A stretch of 64,000 nt of DNA from JAPHTQ01 sp050299175 (GTDB lineage Bacteria; Pseudomonadota; Gammaproteobacteria; Thiohalomonadales; Thiohalomonadaceae): the NCBI GenBank assembly GCA_050299175.1, contig JBNKVM010000064.1:24754-88753 (forward strand), read 5' to 3'. Under the pieces are notes generated by a model, which was not told the origin of the DNA, ran no database searches, and saw only the letters and a list, made by a program, of their open reading frames with translations. A program made the translations under genes and the position numbers. Shown in pieces: positions 17,122-26,417 of the stretch. The stretch's first letter is position 1; every line of letters starts with the position of its first letter.

Positions 17122-17412
17122 TCAAGCCCCGTCACACCAGACACGAGCTGTCTTTGTCACATAAATTCCACCCGTAATGGCCATAAAGACAAGGTCCTGT
17201 GGCGTCACGATACTTTGCATCTGCAATACATCCCTATCTCCGCAGATTTTACTGACATTAACCCGTCCCGTTCCGATAATTCCCCATATGAAGAAGCTAA
17301 ATCGTTCTTCATAGCTAGGTGGAGTTTCGAGTTTTTCCTTTGAAGCTGCTTGGATGGTAATCGTGGAGCATCCTGCAATAAATAGAGACAAAGCCAATAT
17401 CAATGGTTTCAT
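17122..17412 (-). CDS. Bor/Iss family lipoprotein
   Basis: A 96-residue lipoprotein with signal MKPLILALSLFIAGCST (lipobox IAGC). The mature part ends KICGDRDVLQMQSIVTPQD, then GGIYVTKTARVWC. The same layout (KICGG..., GIYTP.EARVYC) marks the Bor protein of phage lambda and Iss of pathogenic E. coli, which sit in the outer membrane and raise serum resistance. In an environmental bacterium the role is unclear. It forms a two-gene unit with the next lipoprotein. Confidence 0.65.
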   Translation of the reverse strand: MKPLILALSLFIAGCSTITIQAASKEKLETPPSYEERFSFFIWGIIGTGRVNVSKICGDRDVLQMQSIVTPQDLVFMAITGGIYVTKTARVWCDGA

Positions 17413-17433
17413 CTAATATTTCCTTATATTGGA

Positions 17434-17452
17434 GGCCGTGATTGCCACGGCC
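17434..17452. repeat. inverted repeat between purL and the lipoprotein genes
   Basis: GGCCGTG-ATTGC-CACGGCC, a perfect 7-bp stem with a 5-nt loop. There is no T run on either side, so it may be a weak or rho-aided terminator or an operator. It lies 22 bp upstream of the Bor-like start codon and about 60 bp downstream of purL. Confidence 0.45.
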
Positions 17453-17513
17453 CTCTACTCCCGATACTTTATCTACTAGACGAGTGCGAGCGCAAATTAA
17501 TAGTGTGAGAGTG

Positions 17514-20500
17514 TTACCCAGCCCACACACGTGCATTACGGAACATCCGCATCCACGGCCCATCTTCACCCCATTCCTCTGGGTGCCATGAATACTGTAC
17601 CGCCCGGAACACCCGCTCCGGGTGCGGCATCATGATGGTGAAGCGGCCGTCCTCACTGCTGAGCCCGGTAATACCAAGCGGAGAACCATTCGGGTTGGCG
17701 GGGTAGATTTCAGTCGGGTCGCCATAGTTATCGACATAGCGAAGCGCGACCTGCTGTGTACGCAGCGCATCTTCAGGGGTGTGTCCAGGACGGAATTCGG
17801 CGCGGCCTTCGCCATGCGCCACAGCGATGGGCATACGCGAACCTTCCATTCCCTGCAGGAACAGCGATGGCGATTTCATTACCTCAACCATCGCCACCCG
17901 TGCCTCGAACTGCTCAGAGAGATTACGTACGAAATGTGGCCATGCAGAAGCGCCAGGGATCAGGTCGTGCAGGTTGGACATCATCTGACAACCGTTACAG
18001 ACACCGAGACCGAAACTGTCTTCGCGATTAAAGAAGGCTTCGAACTGATCACGGGCCTGTGAATTAAACAGGATCGATTTGGCCCAGCCTTCACCAGCGC
18101 CGAGAACGTCACCGTAGGAGAAACCGCCGCAGGCAACCAGACCCTTGAACGCATCCAGTGCAACGCGACCGCTGATGATGTCACTCATATGCACATCCAC
18201 CGAATCAAAACCGGCGCGGTCAAAGGCGGCGGCCATTTCGATCTGGCCGTTTACGCCCTGCTCACGCAGTACTGCGACAGTGGGGCGTACACCTTTGGCA
18301 ATGAACGGTGCAGCGACATCTTCATCAATGTCGTATGTCAGTTCGGCAAACATGCCCGGATCGTTAGCATCGAGCAGTCGGTCGTACTCTTCCGTGGCAC
18401 AATCGGCGTTGTCGCGAAGTGACTGCATACGGAAGGTGGTTTCTGACCAGGCACGCTGCAGATCAACACGTGACTCGTCGAGCAACACGTCACTACCATG
18501 GCGAATGACGATACGATCATCTTCATTCAACTCACCAATCACAAAAGCAGTATTTGCCAACTCCATTTCGCGCAGTTCGGAGAGCACCTCGTCGGTGTCT
18601 TCGTGACGTACCTGAATGACTGCGCCCAGCTCTTCACTAAACAGCGCCGCAACCGCATCGTCACCTAACTCGTCCAGTTGCAGGTTCACGCCACAGTGTG
18701 CAGCGAAAGCCATCTCGGCGACCGTGGTGAAAAGACCACCGTCGGATCGGTCATGGTAGGCGAGCAGTTTGTGTTCGCGGCTCAGTTCCTGCATTGCAGC
18801 AAAGAACTGTTTGAATGCCTGCGGGTCATCCAGGTCAGGACCGTGATGGCCCAACTCTTTATAAACCTGTGCAAGACAGGAGCCACCGAGGCGGTTACGG
18901 CCCTTGCCGAGATCGATCAAGATCAGATCAGTATCGCCCTTATCCGTTTGTAGTTCCGGGGTCAGGGTGCGACGCACATCGCTCACCGGTGCAAAGGCGG
19001 AGATGATCAAGGAGAGTGGCGCGGTAACCGATTTCTCTTGGTTACCGTCCTGCCATACGGTTTTCATCGACATGGAGTCCTTGCCGACCGGAATGGCGAT
19101 ACCCAACGCGGGGCACAGCTCCATCCCTACTGCTTTTACCGCATCGTAAAGACCGGCATCTTCACCCGGATGACCCGCGGGAGACATCCAGTTAGCGGAA
19201 AGCACAATGTCTTTAATATCGTCGATGGCAGCGGCAGCAATGTTGGTCAGTGCTTCGCCCACTGCCATGCGCGCGCTGGCGGCATGATCGAGCAACGCCA
19301 ACGGCGTACGCTCACCCATCGCCATCGCTTCACCGCAGTAGCTATCGTAACTGCTGGCGGTCACACCGCAGTCGGCCACCGGCACCTGCCACGGACCAAC
19401 CATCTGATCACGGTTAATCAAACCGGTAACGGTGCGGTCGCCGATAGTAATAAGGAAGGTCTTGTCGGCAATGGTCGGCAGACGCAGCAAACGATAGGCT
19501 GCATCACGAATGTCGATCTTCTTCGTATTGAAATCGTTTTTCTGGAAAGGTTTGTGCTGCACTTCACGCAGCATCTTCGGCGGCTTGCCCAGCAGCACTT
19601 CCATCGGCATATCGATGGGGGTGTTATCGAAATGCCCATCGCCCAACACCAACTGTTGTTCAGCCATGGCCTCGCCGATCACGGCGAAGGGGGCACGCTC
19701 GCGTTCGCAGATAGCAGTAAAGCGCTGCATATCTTCCGGCTGAATGGCCAGCACGTAACGCTCCTGCGCTTCGTTGCACCAAATCTCCATCGGCGACATG
19801 CCCGGCTCGTCGTTGGGAATGGCGCGCAGTTCAAAGCGCGCACCGCGACCAGCATCGTTAACCAGTTCCGGCATGGCGTTGGAGAGACCACCCGCGCCGA
19901 CGTCGTGAATGGAAACGATAGGATTGGAATCGCCCAACTGCCAGCAACGATCGATTACCTCCTGGCAGCGACGTTCGATCTCCGGGTTACCGCGTTGCAC
20001 CGAGGCAAAATCGAGATTCTCCGCCGACTCGCCGCTGGCCATCGATGAGGCCGCGCCACCACCGAGACCGATCAGCATCGCCGGGCCGCCGAGCACCACC
20101 AGTTGCGCACCGGGCGGGATAATATTTTTTTCCACGTGTTCAACGCGGATGTTGCCGAGACCACCAGCGAGCATGATCGGCTTGTGGTAACCACGCACCT
20201 CTTCGCCATTGGCACCGCTGACCTTCTCTTCATAGGTACGGAAGTAACCGTTGATCGCCGGACGACCGAATTCGTTATTGAAGGCCGCGCCGCCGAGAGG
20301 GCCGTCGATCATGATGTCGAGGGCGGAGACGATGCGTCCCGGTTTGCCGTAGTCGTTCTCCCACGGCTGCTCGAAGCCGGGGATGCGCAGGTTGGAGACA
20401 GAAAAACCGGTCAGGCCCGCCTTCGGTTTGGAACCACGTCCAGTCGCACCTTCGTCACGGATCTCGCCGCCGCTACCGGTGGCCGCGCCGGGGAAAGGCG

Positions 20501-21407
20501 AGATCGCCGTCGGGTGGTTGTGGGTCTCCACCTTCATCCGGATCGCCATCGGCTCTTTGTGATAGTTGTACTTGTTGCTACCCGGCTCGGGGAAGAAACG
20601 CCCCGCCACCGGCCCTTCGATGACCGCCGAGTTGTCGCTATAGGCGGAAAGGGTCTTGCCCGGATTCTTCTGGTGGGTATTGCGGATCATGGCAAACAGG
20701 GATTTCTCCTGCTCCTGGCCGTCGATGATCCAGTCGGCGTTAAAAATTTTGTGACGACAGTGCTCGGAGTTGGCCTGGGCGAACATCATCAGTTCCACAT
20801 CGGAGGGATTGCGCCCCAGCGCGGTGAAGTTCTCCACCAGATAGTCGATCTCGTCGGGGGCCAGTGCCAGACCCCACTCGCTGTTGGCCCGCTCCAGCTC
20901 TGCCTTGCCGCCGTCGAGAATATCGACGCTGCGTAGAGGCGTTGGCTCCTGGGTCAGAAACAGTCCTTCGGCCTCTTCGGCCGAGGTCAGCACCTGTTCG
21001 ATCATGCGGTCGTGCAGTAGCGCAGCGGCAACCTTCCACTGCTGTTCGGTAATTTCAACACTGGCACTGAGGTAGTAGGCAATGCCCCGCTCCAGACGAC
21101 GAATCTTGCTCAGGCCGCAGTTGTGCGCAATGTCGGTGGCCTTGGAGGCCCACGGAGAGATGGTGCCGACGCGCGGGATCACCAGCAGCATCCGCCCCTG
21201 CGGTTCTTCCACTGTGGCACTGGGGCCGTAGCTCAACAGTTTGCCGAGTGTCTCCTGCTCGTCACCCCCCAGTGCGCGCTCCACATCGGCGAAGTGAAGG
21301 TATTCGGCATAGAAGTGTTCAAGTGCCGGGATCGGTTCCTGAAGTGCAGCCTGGAGTCGGGCGAGACGAAATGGGGAAAGGGCCGGGCTTCCGCGCAGGA
21401 TCAGCAT
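17514..21407 (-). CDS. purL: phosphoribosylformylglycinamidine synthase PurL
   Basis: A 1297-residue long-form enzyme. It converts FGAR to FGAM with glutamine and ATP in purine synthesis. It has an N-terminal PurS-like part (1-150), a linker, two AIRS-type ATP-binding halves (GAATGSGGEIRDEGATGRG near residue 310; DRSDGGLFTTVAEMAF near 890), and a C-terminal class-I glutamine amidotransferase (about 1035-1297). The amidotransferase has the nucleophile in GLGVCNGCQMMSNL and a C-terminal PHPER. Length matches E. coli PurL, which identifies the gammaproteobacterial single-chain form rather than split PurLQS. It stands alone. Confidence 0.98.
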   Translation of the reverse strand: MLILRGSPALSPFRLARLQAALQEPIPALEHFYAEYLHFADVERALGGDEQETLGKLLSYGPSATVEEPQGRMLLVIPRVGTISPWASKATDIAHNCGLSKIRRLERGIAYYLSASVEITEQQWKVAAALLHDRMIEQVLTSAEEAEGLFLTQEPTPLRSVDILDGGKAELERANSEWGLALAPDEIDYLVENFTALGRNPSDVELMMFAQANSEHCRHKIFNADWIIDGQEQEKSLFAMIRNTHQKNPGKTLSAYSDNSAVIEGPVAGRFFPEPGSNKYNYHKEPMAIRMKVETHNHPTAISPFPGAATGSGGEIRDEGATGRGSKPKAGLTGFSVSNLRIPGFEQPWENDYGKPGRIVSALDIMIDGPLGGAAFNNEFGRPAINGYFRTYEEKVSGANGEEVRGYHKPIMLAGGLGNIRVEHVEKNIIPPGAQLVVLGGPAMLIGLGGGAASSMASGESAENLDFASVQRGNPEIERRCQEVIDRCWQLGDSNPIVSIHDVGAGGLSNAMPELVNDAGRGARFELRAIPNDEPGMSPMEIWCNEAQERYVLAIQPEDMQRFTAICERERAPFAVIGEAMAEQQLVLGDGHFDNTPIDMPMEVLLGKPPKMLREVQHKPFQKNDFNTKKIDIRDAAYRLLRLPTIADKTFLITIGDRTVTGLINRDQMVGPWQVPVADCGVTASSYDSYCGEAMAMGERTPLALLDHAASARMAVGEALTNIAAAAIDDIKDIVLSANWMSPAGHPGEDAGLYDAVKAVGMELCPALGIAIPVGKDSMSMKTVWQDGNQEKSVTAPLSLIISAFAPVSDVRRTLTPELQTDKGDTDLILIDLGKGRNRLGGSCLAQVYKELGHHGPDLDDPQAFKQFFAAMQELSREHKLLAYHDRSDGGLFTTVAEMAFAAHCGVNLQLDELGDDAVAALFSEELGAVIQVRHEDTDEVLSELREMELANTAFVIGELNEDDRIVIRHGSDVLLDESRVDLQRAWSETTFRMQSLRDNADCATEEYDRLLDANDPGMFAELTYDIDEDVAAPFIAKGVRPTVAVLREQGVNGQIEMAAAFDRAGFDSVDVHMSDIISGRVALDAFKGLVACGGFSYGDVLGAGEGWAKSILFNSQARDQFEAFFNREDSFGLGVCNGCQMMSNLHDLIPGASAWPHFVRNLSEQFEARVAMVEVMKSPSLFLQGMEGSRMPIAVAHGEGRAEFRPGHTPEDALRTQQVALRYVDNYGDPTEIYPANPNGSPLGITGLSSEDGRFTIMMPHPERVFRAVQYSWHPEEWGEDGPWMRMFRNARVWAG

Positions 21408-21517
21408 TGGGTCGAGCCTATATCAGTCAGTGATCGGGAGATGTCGGTCGCTCTCGGCATCCTGCCTCTCGCGACACTAGCACATCCGTGTGCGTCGAAT
21501 GATACTGGAAGCGGACA

Positions 21518-21546
21518 GGGACATAAACACACAGCACCGTTATAAT
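21518..21546 (+). promoter_or_regulatory. sigma-70 promoter for the RDD-PHP operon
   Basis: -10 TATAAT at 21541-21546, with GGGACA (four of six matches to TTGACA) at 21518-21523, spacer 17. The -10 overlaps an upstream in-frame ATG at 21545, so translation must begin later, at 21575. Confidence 0.6.
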
Positions 21547-21574
21547 GGCCGCCGCTAACCAAATTCTACAAATT

Positions 21575-22018
21575 ATGACCGACCCATCGCCCTTACCTCA
21601 TTGCAGCCTGCCCCGTCGTCTGGCGGCGATCCTCTACGATACGCTGCTGCTGCTGGCCATCCTGTTCATCGCCAGCGCCCTCTGGCTACTCCGCAGTGGC
21701 GGTCAGAGCACCCCCGGTTTCAACCCTTGGCTCACCCTCTATCTGGTGATGATCAGCTTCGCCTTCTTCGCCTGGTTCTGGAGCCATGGCGGCCAGACAC
21801 TGGGGATGCGTGCCTGGCGTATCCGCCTGCAAAACCGCAATCCGGGGCCGTTCTCTCTGTGGCAACTGGCGCTTCGCTTTATCGTCGCCATCATCTCCTG
21901 GCTACCCTTCGGCCTCGGCTTCCTCTGGTCACTGTTCGACAAAGAGCAACTGACCTGGCACGACCGCTACTCCATGACGGAACTGGTGGTGGTGCCCAAG
22001 GGTCGGAAGCAGGCATGA
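21575..22018 (+). CDS. RDD family membrane protein
   Basis: A 147-residue inner-membrane protein. The RDD signature lies in CSLPRRLAAILYDTLLLLAILF. A second membrane pair follows, with WSHGGQTLGMRAWRIRLQ and a final LTWHDRYSMTELVVV. These proteins have three to four helices and unknown transport or structural roles. The start is set at the ATG at 21575, because the TATAAT box overlaps the earlier ATG. The stop overlaps the next start by 4 bp. Confidence 0.85.
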   Translation: MTDPSPLPHCSLPRRLAAILYDTLLLLAILFIASALWLLRSGGQSTPGFNPWLTLYLVMISFAFFAWFWSHGGQTLGMRAWRIRLQNRNPGPFSLWQLALRFIVAIISWLPFGLGFLWSLFDKEQLTWHDRYSMTELVVVPKGRKQA

Positions 22019-23502
22019 ACCCGATACGGCAAGCACTCACTACCCACACTTTCCGCCTGCTGGCGCTATTTATCCTGTTCCTGACCTTCATGGCGCTGCT
22101 GCCGTGGAACCCGCAGGGGCCGTTTGACGCCCGCGACTACAAACTGATCGAAGGGGTCAGCCTCAGCTATCCCTGGTGGGGCGTATTGCTGGAGCCGTTC
22201 TACGCCCCGGCGCAGATGCTGATGAACGCCCCCGATTTTCGTCTGGCACTGATGGTTACCGGCCTGTGGCTGGCAGCCGCGGCCGTTGTTCTGCCTATAT
22301 GGCTTTCGTTACGCCAGTCACCGCGACCATCTTCCTTACATATTGCCGGACGAACCAGCGCGACGTTGACCGTCAGTATCCTGCTCTACCTCACCTACGT
22401 CATTACCGCAGCGGTGGTCTACTTTCCCGGCTGGAAGCTGGAGGTGGAAAATCCCGAGTGGCTGGTTGCCGATCTGCAGAGCCACACCCTCGGTTCCCAC
22501 GATGGACTGGTGACAGCGAAGAAAAGCCTCGGCTGGCACGAGGCACGCGGTTACGATCTGTTTGCGGTGACCGAACACTATATTGCCGACGGCTCGTTTG
22601 CCGCCCGCGATCTGGCCGATAAAACCACAGGGTCACCGGCGGTGATCCCCGGGGTCGAGATCAACAGCGAGCACGAAGACTTCATTCTCGGTATCGGCCT
22701 GAAGAACGGCGACATTCCCAAATATGCCGGCCCCGAAGACACCGCCTATTCACGCCGTTTCATGGAAAGTATCCACCAGCAACACAACGGTGCCACCATC
22801 GTCCTTTCCTGGGGACTGGAACCGGCACGGGTCAACCAACTGCTCAGCTACGGTGCCGACGCCTTCGAGATCGTCAATACCGGCCATCCCGATGTCCCGC
22901 AAAAACTACGTGACGAATTGCTACGTGCAGAGAAGGAAGACGGTGTGGTGATGCTCGCTTCCACCGACTGGCACGGCTGGAGCGGTTTCAGTCGCACCTG
23001 GACCCTGGTGCATATACCCGACGCTGCGAAACTGAGTAAGGATCAAATTGCTGCACGTACCGTGCAGCTTTTACGCGAGCGCAAACAGGACGCCTTCGTC
23101 CCGGTTGTCGCCGGTTACATGGGCCCGGTCGCCTGGGTTCGCACGATATTTACGCCACTGTTTGAAACCGTCCGTTACGGCGCCGAACTCTCGGCACCCC
23201 GGGTCGTTTCCTGGTGGGTCTGGTTTTTCGCCCTGGCTGGGCTCTACGGCTGGTTGCGCCAGAAAGGCTATAGCGTCCCCTCGGTTTTACTCGGTACGAC
23301 TTCATTGCTTTTATCGCTGACACTGATGCAACGGGGAATGGAACTTCACGGCTGGTGGCCGGGCAAAACAACCACGGAATACAGCCTGGAGATCGGCGGG
23401 AATGTTTTCTGGCTGGGACTGCTTAGTCTGATACTGGCGCTGTGGTTTCTACTGCCGCAGGGATGGCGCTGGTATCGACAGAGAAAGGCTGCTTTGAAGT
23501 GA
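22015..23502 (+). CDS. polytopic membrane protein with embedded PHP-type phosphoesterase domain
   Basis: A 495-residue protein. There are about four N-terminal membrane helices (residues 10-145). A PHP-like domain follows (about 155-375), with metal-site motifs DLQSHTLGSHDG, then FAVTEHY, GVEINSEHEDF and STDWHGWSG. Two to three C-terminal helices (about 400-490) close it. PHP domains hydrolyse phosphoesters with two or three metal ions. The domain lies between membrane segments and probably faces the periplasm. The substrate is unknown. It is coupled to the RDD gene by a 4-bp overlap. Its last 80 bp overlap the end of the convergent DUF3108 gene. Confidence 0.75.
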   Translation: MNPIRQALTTHTFRLLALFILFLTFMALLPWNPQGPFDARDYKLIEGVSLSYPWWGVLLEPFYAPAQMLMNAPDFRLALMVTGLWLAAAAVVLPIWLSLRQSPRPSSLHIAGRTSATLTVSILLYLTYVITAAVVYFPGWKLEVENPEWLVADLQSHTLGSHDGLVTAKKSLGWHEARGYDLFAVTEHYIADGSFAARDLADKTTGSPAVIPGVEINSEHEDFILGIGLKNGDIPKYAGPEDTAYSRRFMESIHQQHNGATIVLSWGLEPARVNQLLSYGADAFEIVNTGHPDVPQKLRDELLRAEKEDGVVMLASTDWHGWSGFSRTWTLVHIPDAAKLSKDQIAARTVQLLRERKQDAFVPVVAGYMGPVAWVRTIFTPLFETVRYGAELSAPRVVSWWVWFFALAGLYGWLRQKGYSVPSVLLGTTSLLLSLTLMQRGMELHGWWPGKTTTEYSLEIGGNVFWLGLLSLILALWFLLPQGWRWYRQRKAALK

Positions 23503-24160
23503 TATAACTGGTGGCGATATTGTCGTCTTCGTGCTGCTCGATCTTCACCACCAGGAAATCATAATCTTTGGCCAACCACAGGGTGGTGGTGCCTTTCTTC
23601 ACCACTAAGGTATCCACCGTACCGAAAGTCGTCACCTGCGACTCCTCACCGATTACCTGCAACTCGTACTGTTCGACTTTACCCCGTTCAGCGACCGGGT
23701 AGACGAACTCGGTTTTATCTTCATACAGCGCATTGCGCATCGCTAACTGATAACTCTGTTTATCCTGGGTGCCAGGACGCAGACGCATTGTGGTAGTCTC
23801 GCCGTCACGTAACGAGGTAATGCGTTTCTTTTTCCAGTCGAAATCGAGGCGCTCGCTGACATCCTTGTGGTTACCGGTGTAGTGATAGGTATAACTAACG
23901 GGACACGGTTTACCATTTACCAAGTTGACCACACTACGCTCAACTACCGTATCACTGGCAAACCATGAGACCAGACCGGTGGTTTTCATCCTGGTTTCCA
24001 GCAACCAGTTACCGTTTTGCTGCGGCAGGTAACTTTGGCGCATCTCTCCGACCTTGAAGCCGTTGTAGTGCACATCGTAGGTCGCGCTATAGGGTTTGGC
24101 TGCCTGAGCCGAAATGCTCAGCAGAAAAAGTAACGGTAATACCAAGTAACGCAATCGCAT
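23423..24160 (-). CDS. DUF3108 domain periplasmic protein
   Basis: A 245-residue protein from the ATG at 24160 (a GTG six bases earlier would overlap lptG). The signal peptide ends at SISAQAA. The mature part shows the DUF3108 pattern: YSATYDVHYNGFKVGEMRQSY, then TRMKTTGLVSWF, VVERSVV, PVSYTYHYTG and LWLAKDYDFLVVKIEQHED. It is a beta-rich periplasmic protein of unknown function that often sits near cell-envelope genes. Here it follows lptFG directly. The C-terminal 80 bp of coding sequence overlap the opposite-strand PHP gene, which is unusual but both frames look genuine. Confidence 0.85.
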   Translation of the reverse strand: MRLRYLVLPLLFLLSISAQAAKPYSATYDVHYNGFKVGEMRQSYLPQQNGNWLLETRMKTTGLVSWFASDTVVERSVVNLVNGKPCPVSYTYHYTGNHKDVSERLDFDWKKKRITSLRDGETTTMRLRPGTQDKQSYQLAMRNALYEDKTEFVYPVAERGKVEQYELQVIGEESQVTTFGTVDTLVVKKGTTTLWLAKDYDFLVVKIEQHEDDNIATSYITSKQPFSVDTSAIPAAVETTAPVSD

Positions 24161-24162
24161 CG

Positions 24163-25224
24163 TCACACCACCCGTCGCATCAACCAGAACCAGGCAAGAT
24201 AGATCAGCATGGTGGGTGTCATCGCGCTCAGTATCGGTGGCACATCGTAGATCAAACCCATGCGAGAAAAGACTCCGTTGGCGAGATAAAAGAGGATGCC
24301 GATCAACACACCGATCATGATCCGCTGGCCGACGCCGACGCTACGGGTGGAACCGAAAACGAAGGGCAGTGCCAGCAGGATCATGCCACCAGTTGCCAGT
24401 GGCATCGCCAGGCGGATCCACAGCGCCACTTCATAGCGTTGTGAGGCCAGCCCGTTATCCTGTAGATAGCCGACATAGTCATACAGTTCCCAGGCGGCCA
24501 GATTTTCCGGGGCAATCGCCGCCAGGTTGATCACGTCAGGGGTCAGGCTGCTGCGCCACTCCATTCGTTTTTCCCGCGACAATTCGATCCCCTGTTCACC
24601 GAACAGCGTCTTGCGCACGTTATGCAAAAACCAGACACCATCAAGGTATTCACCGCGAGCCGCGGTATCGATTTCGCTGATGCGCTGGCCCTGCAAGTGA
24701 TAGAGACTGATACCGTTAGCCTTGCCTTCAGGAGTCAGACGGCGGATGGTGATAAAGTTCTCCCCGTCCTTGGCCCACAGACCGTTTTCCGTATTCAGGC
24801 TGATGCTCTTGGCCAATGCACGTAGCCGCTGCTGGTTGGCTTCCTTCTCCAGTTGCGGTGCGATGCCCTCGCCAAGGGCAACGATCACCACAATCATCAG
24901 CAGACCTGCCTTGCTCACCGAAAGGGCAATGCGTTTGATCGAAACGCCGGAGGCGCGCACCACGGTCAGTTCACTGTTACCGGCCAGGGCACCGAGGCCC
25001 AGGATTGCCCCGAGCAGCGCCACCATAGGAAAGAGTTCATAAGCCTGACGCGGTAACAACATGATGCTGTAGAGCACCGCATTCACCGCACTGTAACTGC
25101 CCTTGCCCACGTAACCCATTTCGTTCACCAGGGTGGAGAAGAAATAGATGATCAACAGGATGAAGAAGGCCACCAGAGTGTGACCAATTACGGTTCGACC
25201 GATGTAGCGATCCAGCAATTTCAT
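24163..25224 (-). CDS. lptG: LPS export ABC permease LptG
   Basis: A 353-residue protein. Three N-terminal helices begin at MKLLDRYIGRTVIGHTLVAF, a large periplasmic jellyroll domain spans about 130-265, and three C-terminal helices follow (SVGVGQRIMIGVLIGILFYLANGVF). With LptF and the ATPase LptB it lifts lipopolysaccharide from the inner membrane. The start is placed at the ATG at 25224 that overlaps lptF by 4 bp; a longer frame upstream lies inside lptF and is not used. Confidence 0.95.
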   Translation of the reverse strand: MKLLDRYIGRTVIGHTLVAFFILLIIYFFSTLVNEMGYVGKGSYSAVNAVLYSIMLLPRQAYELFPMVALLGAILGLGALAGNSELTVVRASGVSIKRIALSVSKAGLLMIVVIVALGEGIAPQLEKEANQQRLRALAKSISLNTENGLWAKDGENFITIRRLTPEGKANGISLYHLQGQRISEIDTAARGEYLDGVWFLHNVRKTLFGEQGIELSREKRMEWRSSLTPDVINLAAIAPENLAAWELYDYVGYLQDNGLASQRYEVALWIRLAMPLATGGMILLALPFVFGSTRSVGVGQRIMIGVLIGILFYLANGVFSRMGLIYDVPPILSAMTPTMLIYLAWFWLMRRVV

Positions 25225-26309
25225 GCCGCACCACCTTCCACCGACTTCGGTCCGGGCAGGCGATTTTGTCGCCACAGGATCAACGCCAGCATCACCAACA
25301 ACAGGCCATGCACCCACCACATACCGAGACTGGCCGGAATCTCCCCCTTGCCCAGGGAGGAACGGGCCACGGTGAGCAGGTTGTTGTAGACCACATAGAT
25401 CATGATACCGAGGAATAGTCCGCCGAAACGCCCCTTGCGCGGTGAGGTCTTGCTCAATGGCACCGCCAGCAGGCCAAGCAGCAAGGCACTGATCGGCATC
25501 GCCAGTCGCCACTGTAGCTCTGCCATATCGGCCGAAGTGCCGTTGCGGATCAGCTCGCCAGTAGCAATGGCATAACGCGGTCGGGTCGAGGCGATTACCG
25601 CTCGCTCACGCATCAGGATACCGTACTCCTTGAACTGGATGACGCGATATTCGGATTGTCCAGGAGTGCCTTCGTAACGGTAGCCATCGCGCAAAATCAG
25701 GTAGCGGGCGCCGCTCTTGTCCAACTGCTCGTAAGCGCTCGCTGCGGTAACCTGCATATCCCTGTCCTGCTCGCGGAACTGGACGAACACTCCGCCAAGA
25801 GTCTTGCTACCCGGCTCCGCACGCTCGGCGTAAATCACCGGGCCACTATCATCAAACTGGTTGAACTGGCCGGGGATAATCCCCTCCACCTCGGTGCGTG
25901 CGCCGGCCTGATCCAGTAATTGCGAGCTCTGCTCCTCCGACCAGGGAGCGAACCATAGAGCTAGAAAACCAACAAATAGCGCCACCGCCACGGCGGGAAT
26001 CACCACCGCTGCAAGCACCTGCTGTGGCCTCACACCACAGGCGGTGAACACCACCATCTCGCTATCTTTGTAGAGACGACCAAAGGCAAGCATCACCCCG
26101 ATAAAGAAGGCTAGCGGCAGGATAAACACCAGATTACCGACACCCTTCAGGGCAAACAGGGTAAACAGGATCTTCGCCGGGTAGTCCCCTTCGAGGGTCT
26201 CAGTAAGCAGGCGAATGAAGGTGCTGCTGAGGAACATCAGGGTGAACAGCAGGGCAACCCCGAGAAAATTGAGGCCGACTTCGCGCAGCAGGTAACGGCG
26301 CAGGATCAT
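25221..26309 (-). CDS. lptF: LPS export ABC permease LptF
   Basis: A 362-residue protein with the YjgP/YjgQ fold. It starts MILRRYLLREVGLNFLGVALLFTLMF. A periplasmic jellyroll lies at about 130-270, and the end carries SPRKGRFGGLFLGIMIYVVYNNLL. It is the first gene of the lptF-lptG unit and divergent from pepA, the same arrangement as in E. coli. Confidence 0.95.
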   Translation of the reverse strand: MILRRYLLREVGLNFLGVALLFTLMFLSSTFIRLLTETLEGDYPAKILFTLFALKGVGNLVFILPLAFFIGVMLAFGRLYKDSEMVVFTACGVRPQQVLAAVVIPAVAVALFVGFLALWFAPWSEEQSSQLLDQAGARTEVEGIIPGQFNQFDDSGPVIYAERAEPGSKTLGGVFVQFREQDRDMQVTAASAYEQLDKSGARYLILRDGYRYEGTPGQSEYRVIQFKEYGILMRERAVIASTRPRYAIATGELIRNGTSADMAELQWRLAMPISALLLGLLAVPLSKTSPRKGRFGGLFLGIMIYVVYNNLLTVARSSLGKGEIPASLGMWWVHGLLLVMLALILWRQNRLPGPKSVEGGAA

Positions 26310-26417
26310 ACGGGACTAACCCGATTGGAGGCGTTTGAACTCATCAAGCAGCGTGCCATCATGGCTGATATAATCGATTGCGTTGAAAGTTTACGCGATA
26401 CCTCTGCAGGAGTCACA

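Noticed and set aside
19038..20048. Plus-strand 336-codon frame inside purL
   Set aside because: Antisense of a highly conserved enzyme; residue content is typical of shadow frames in GC-rich genes.
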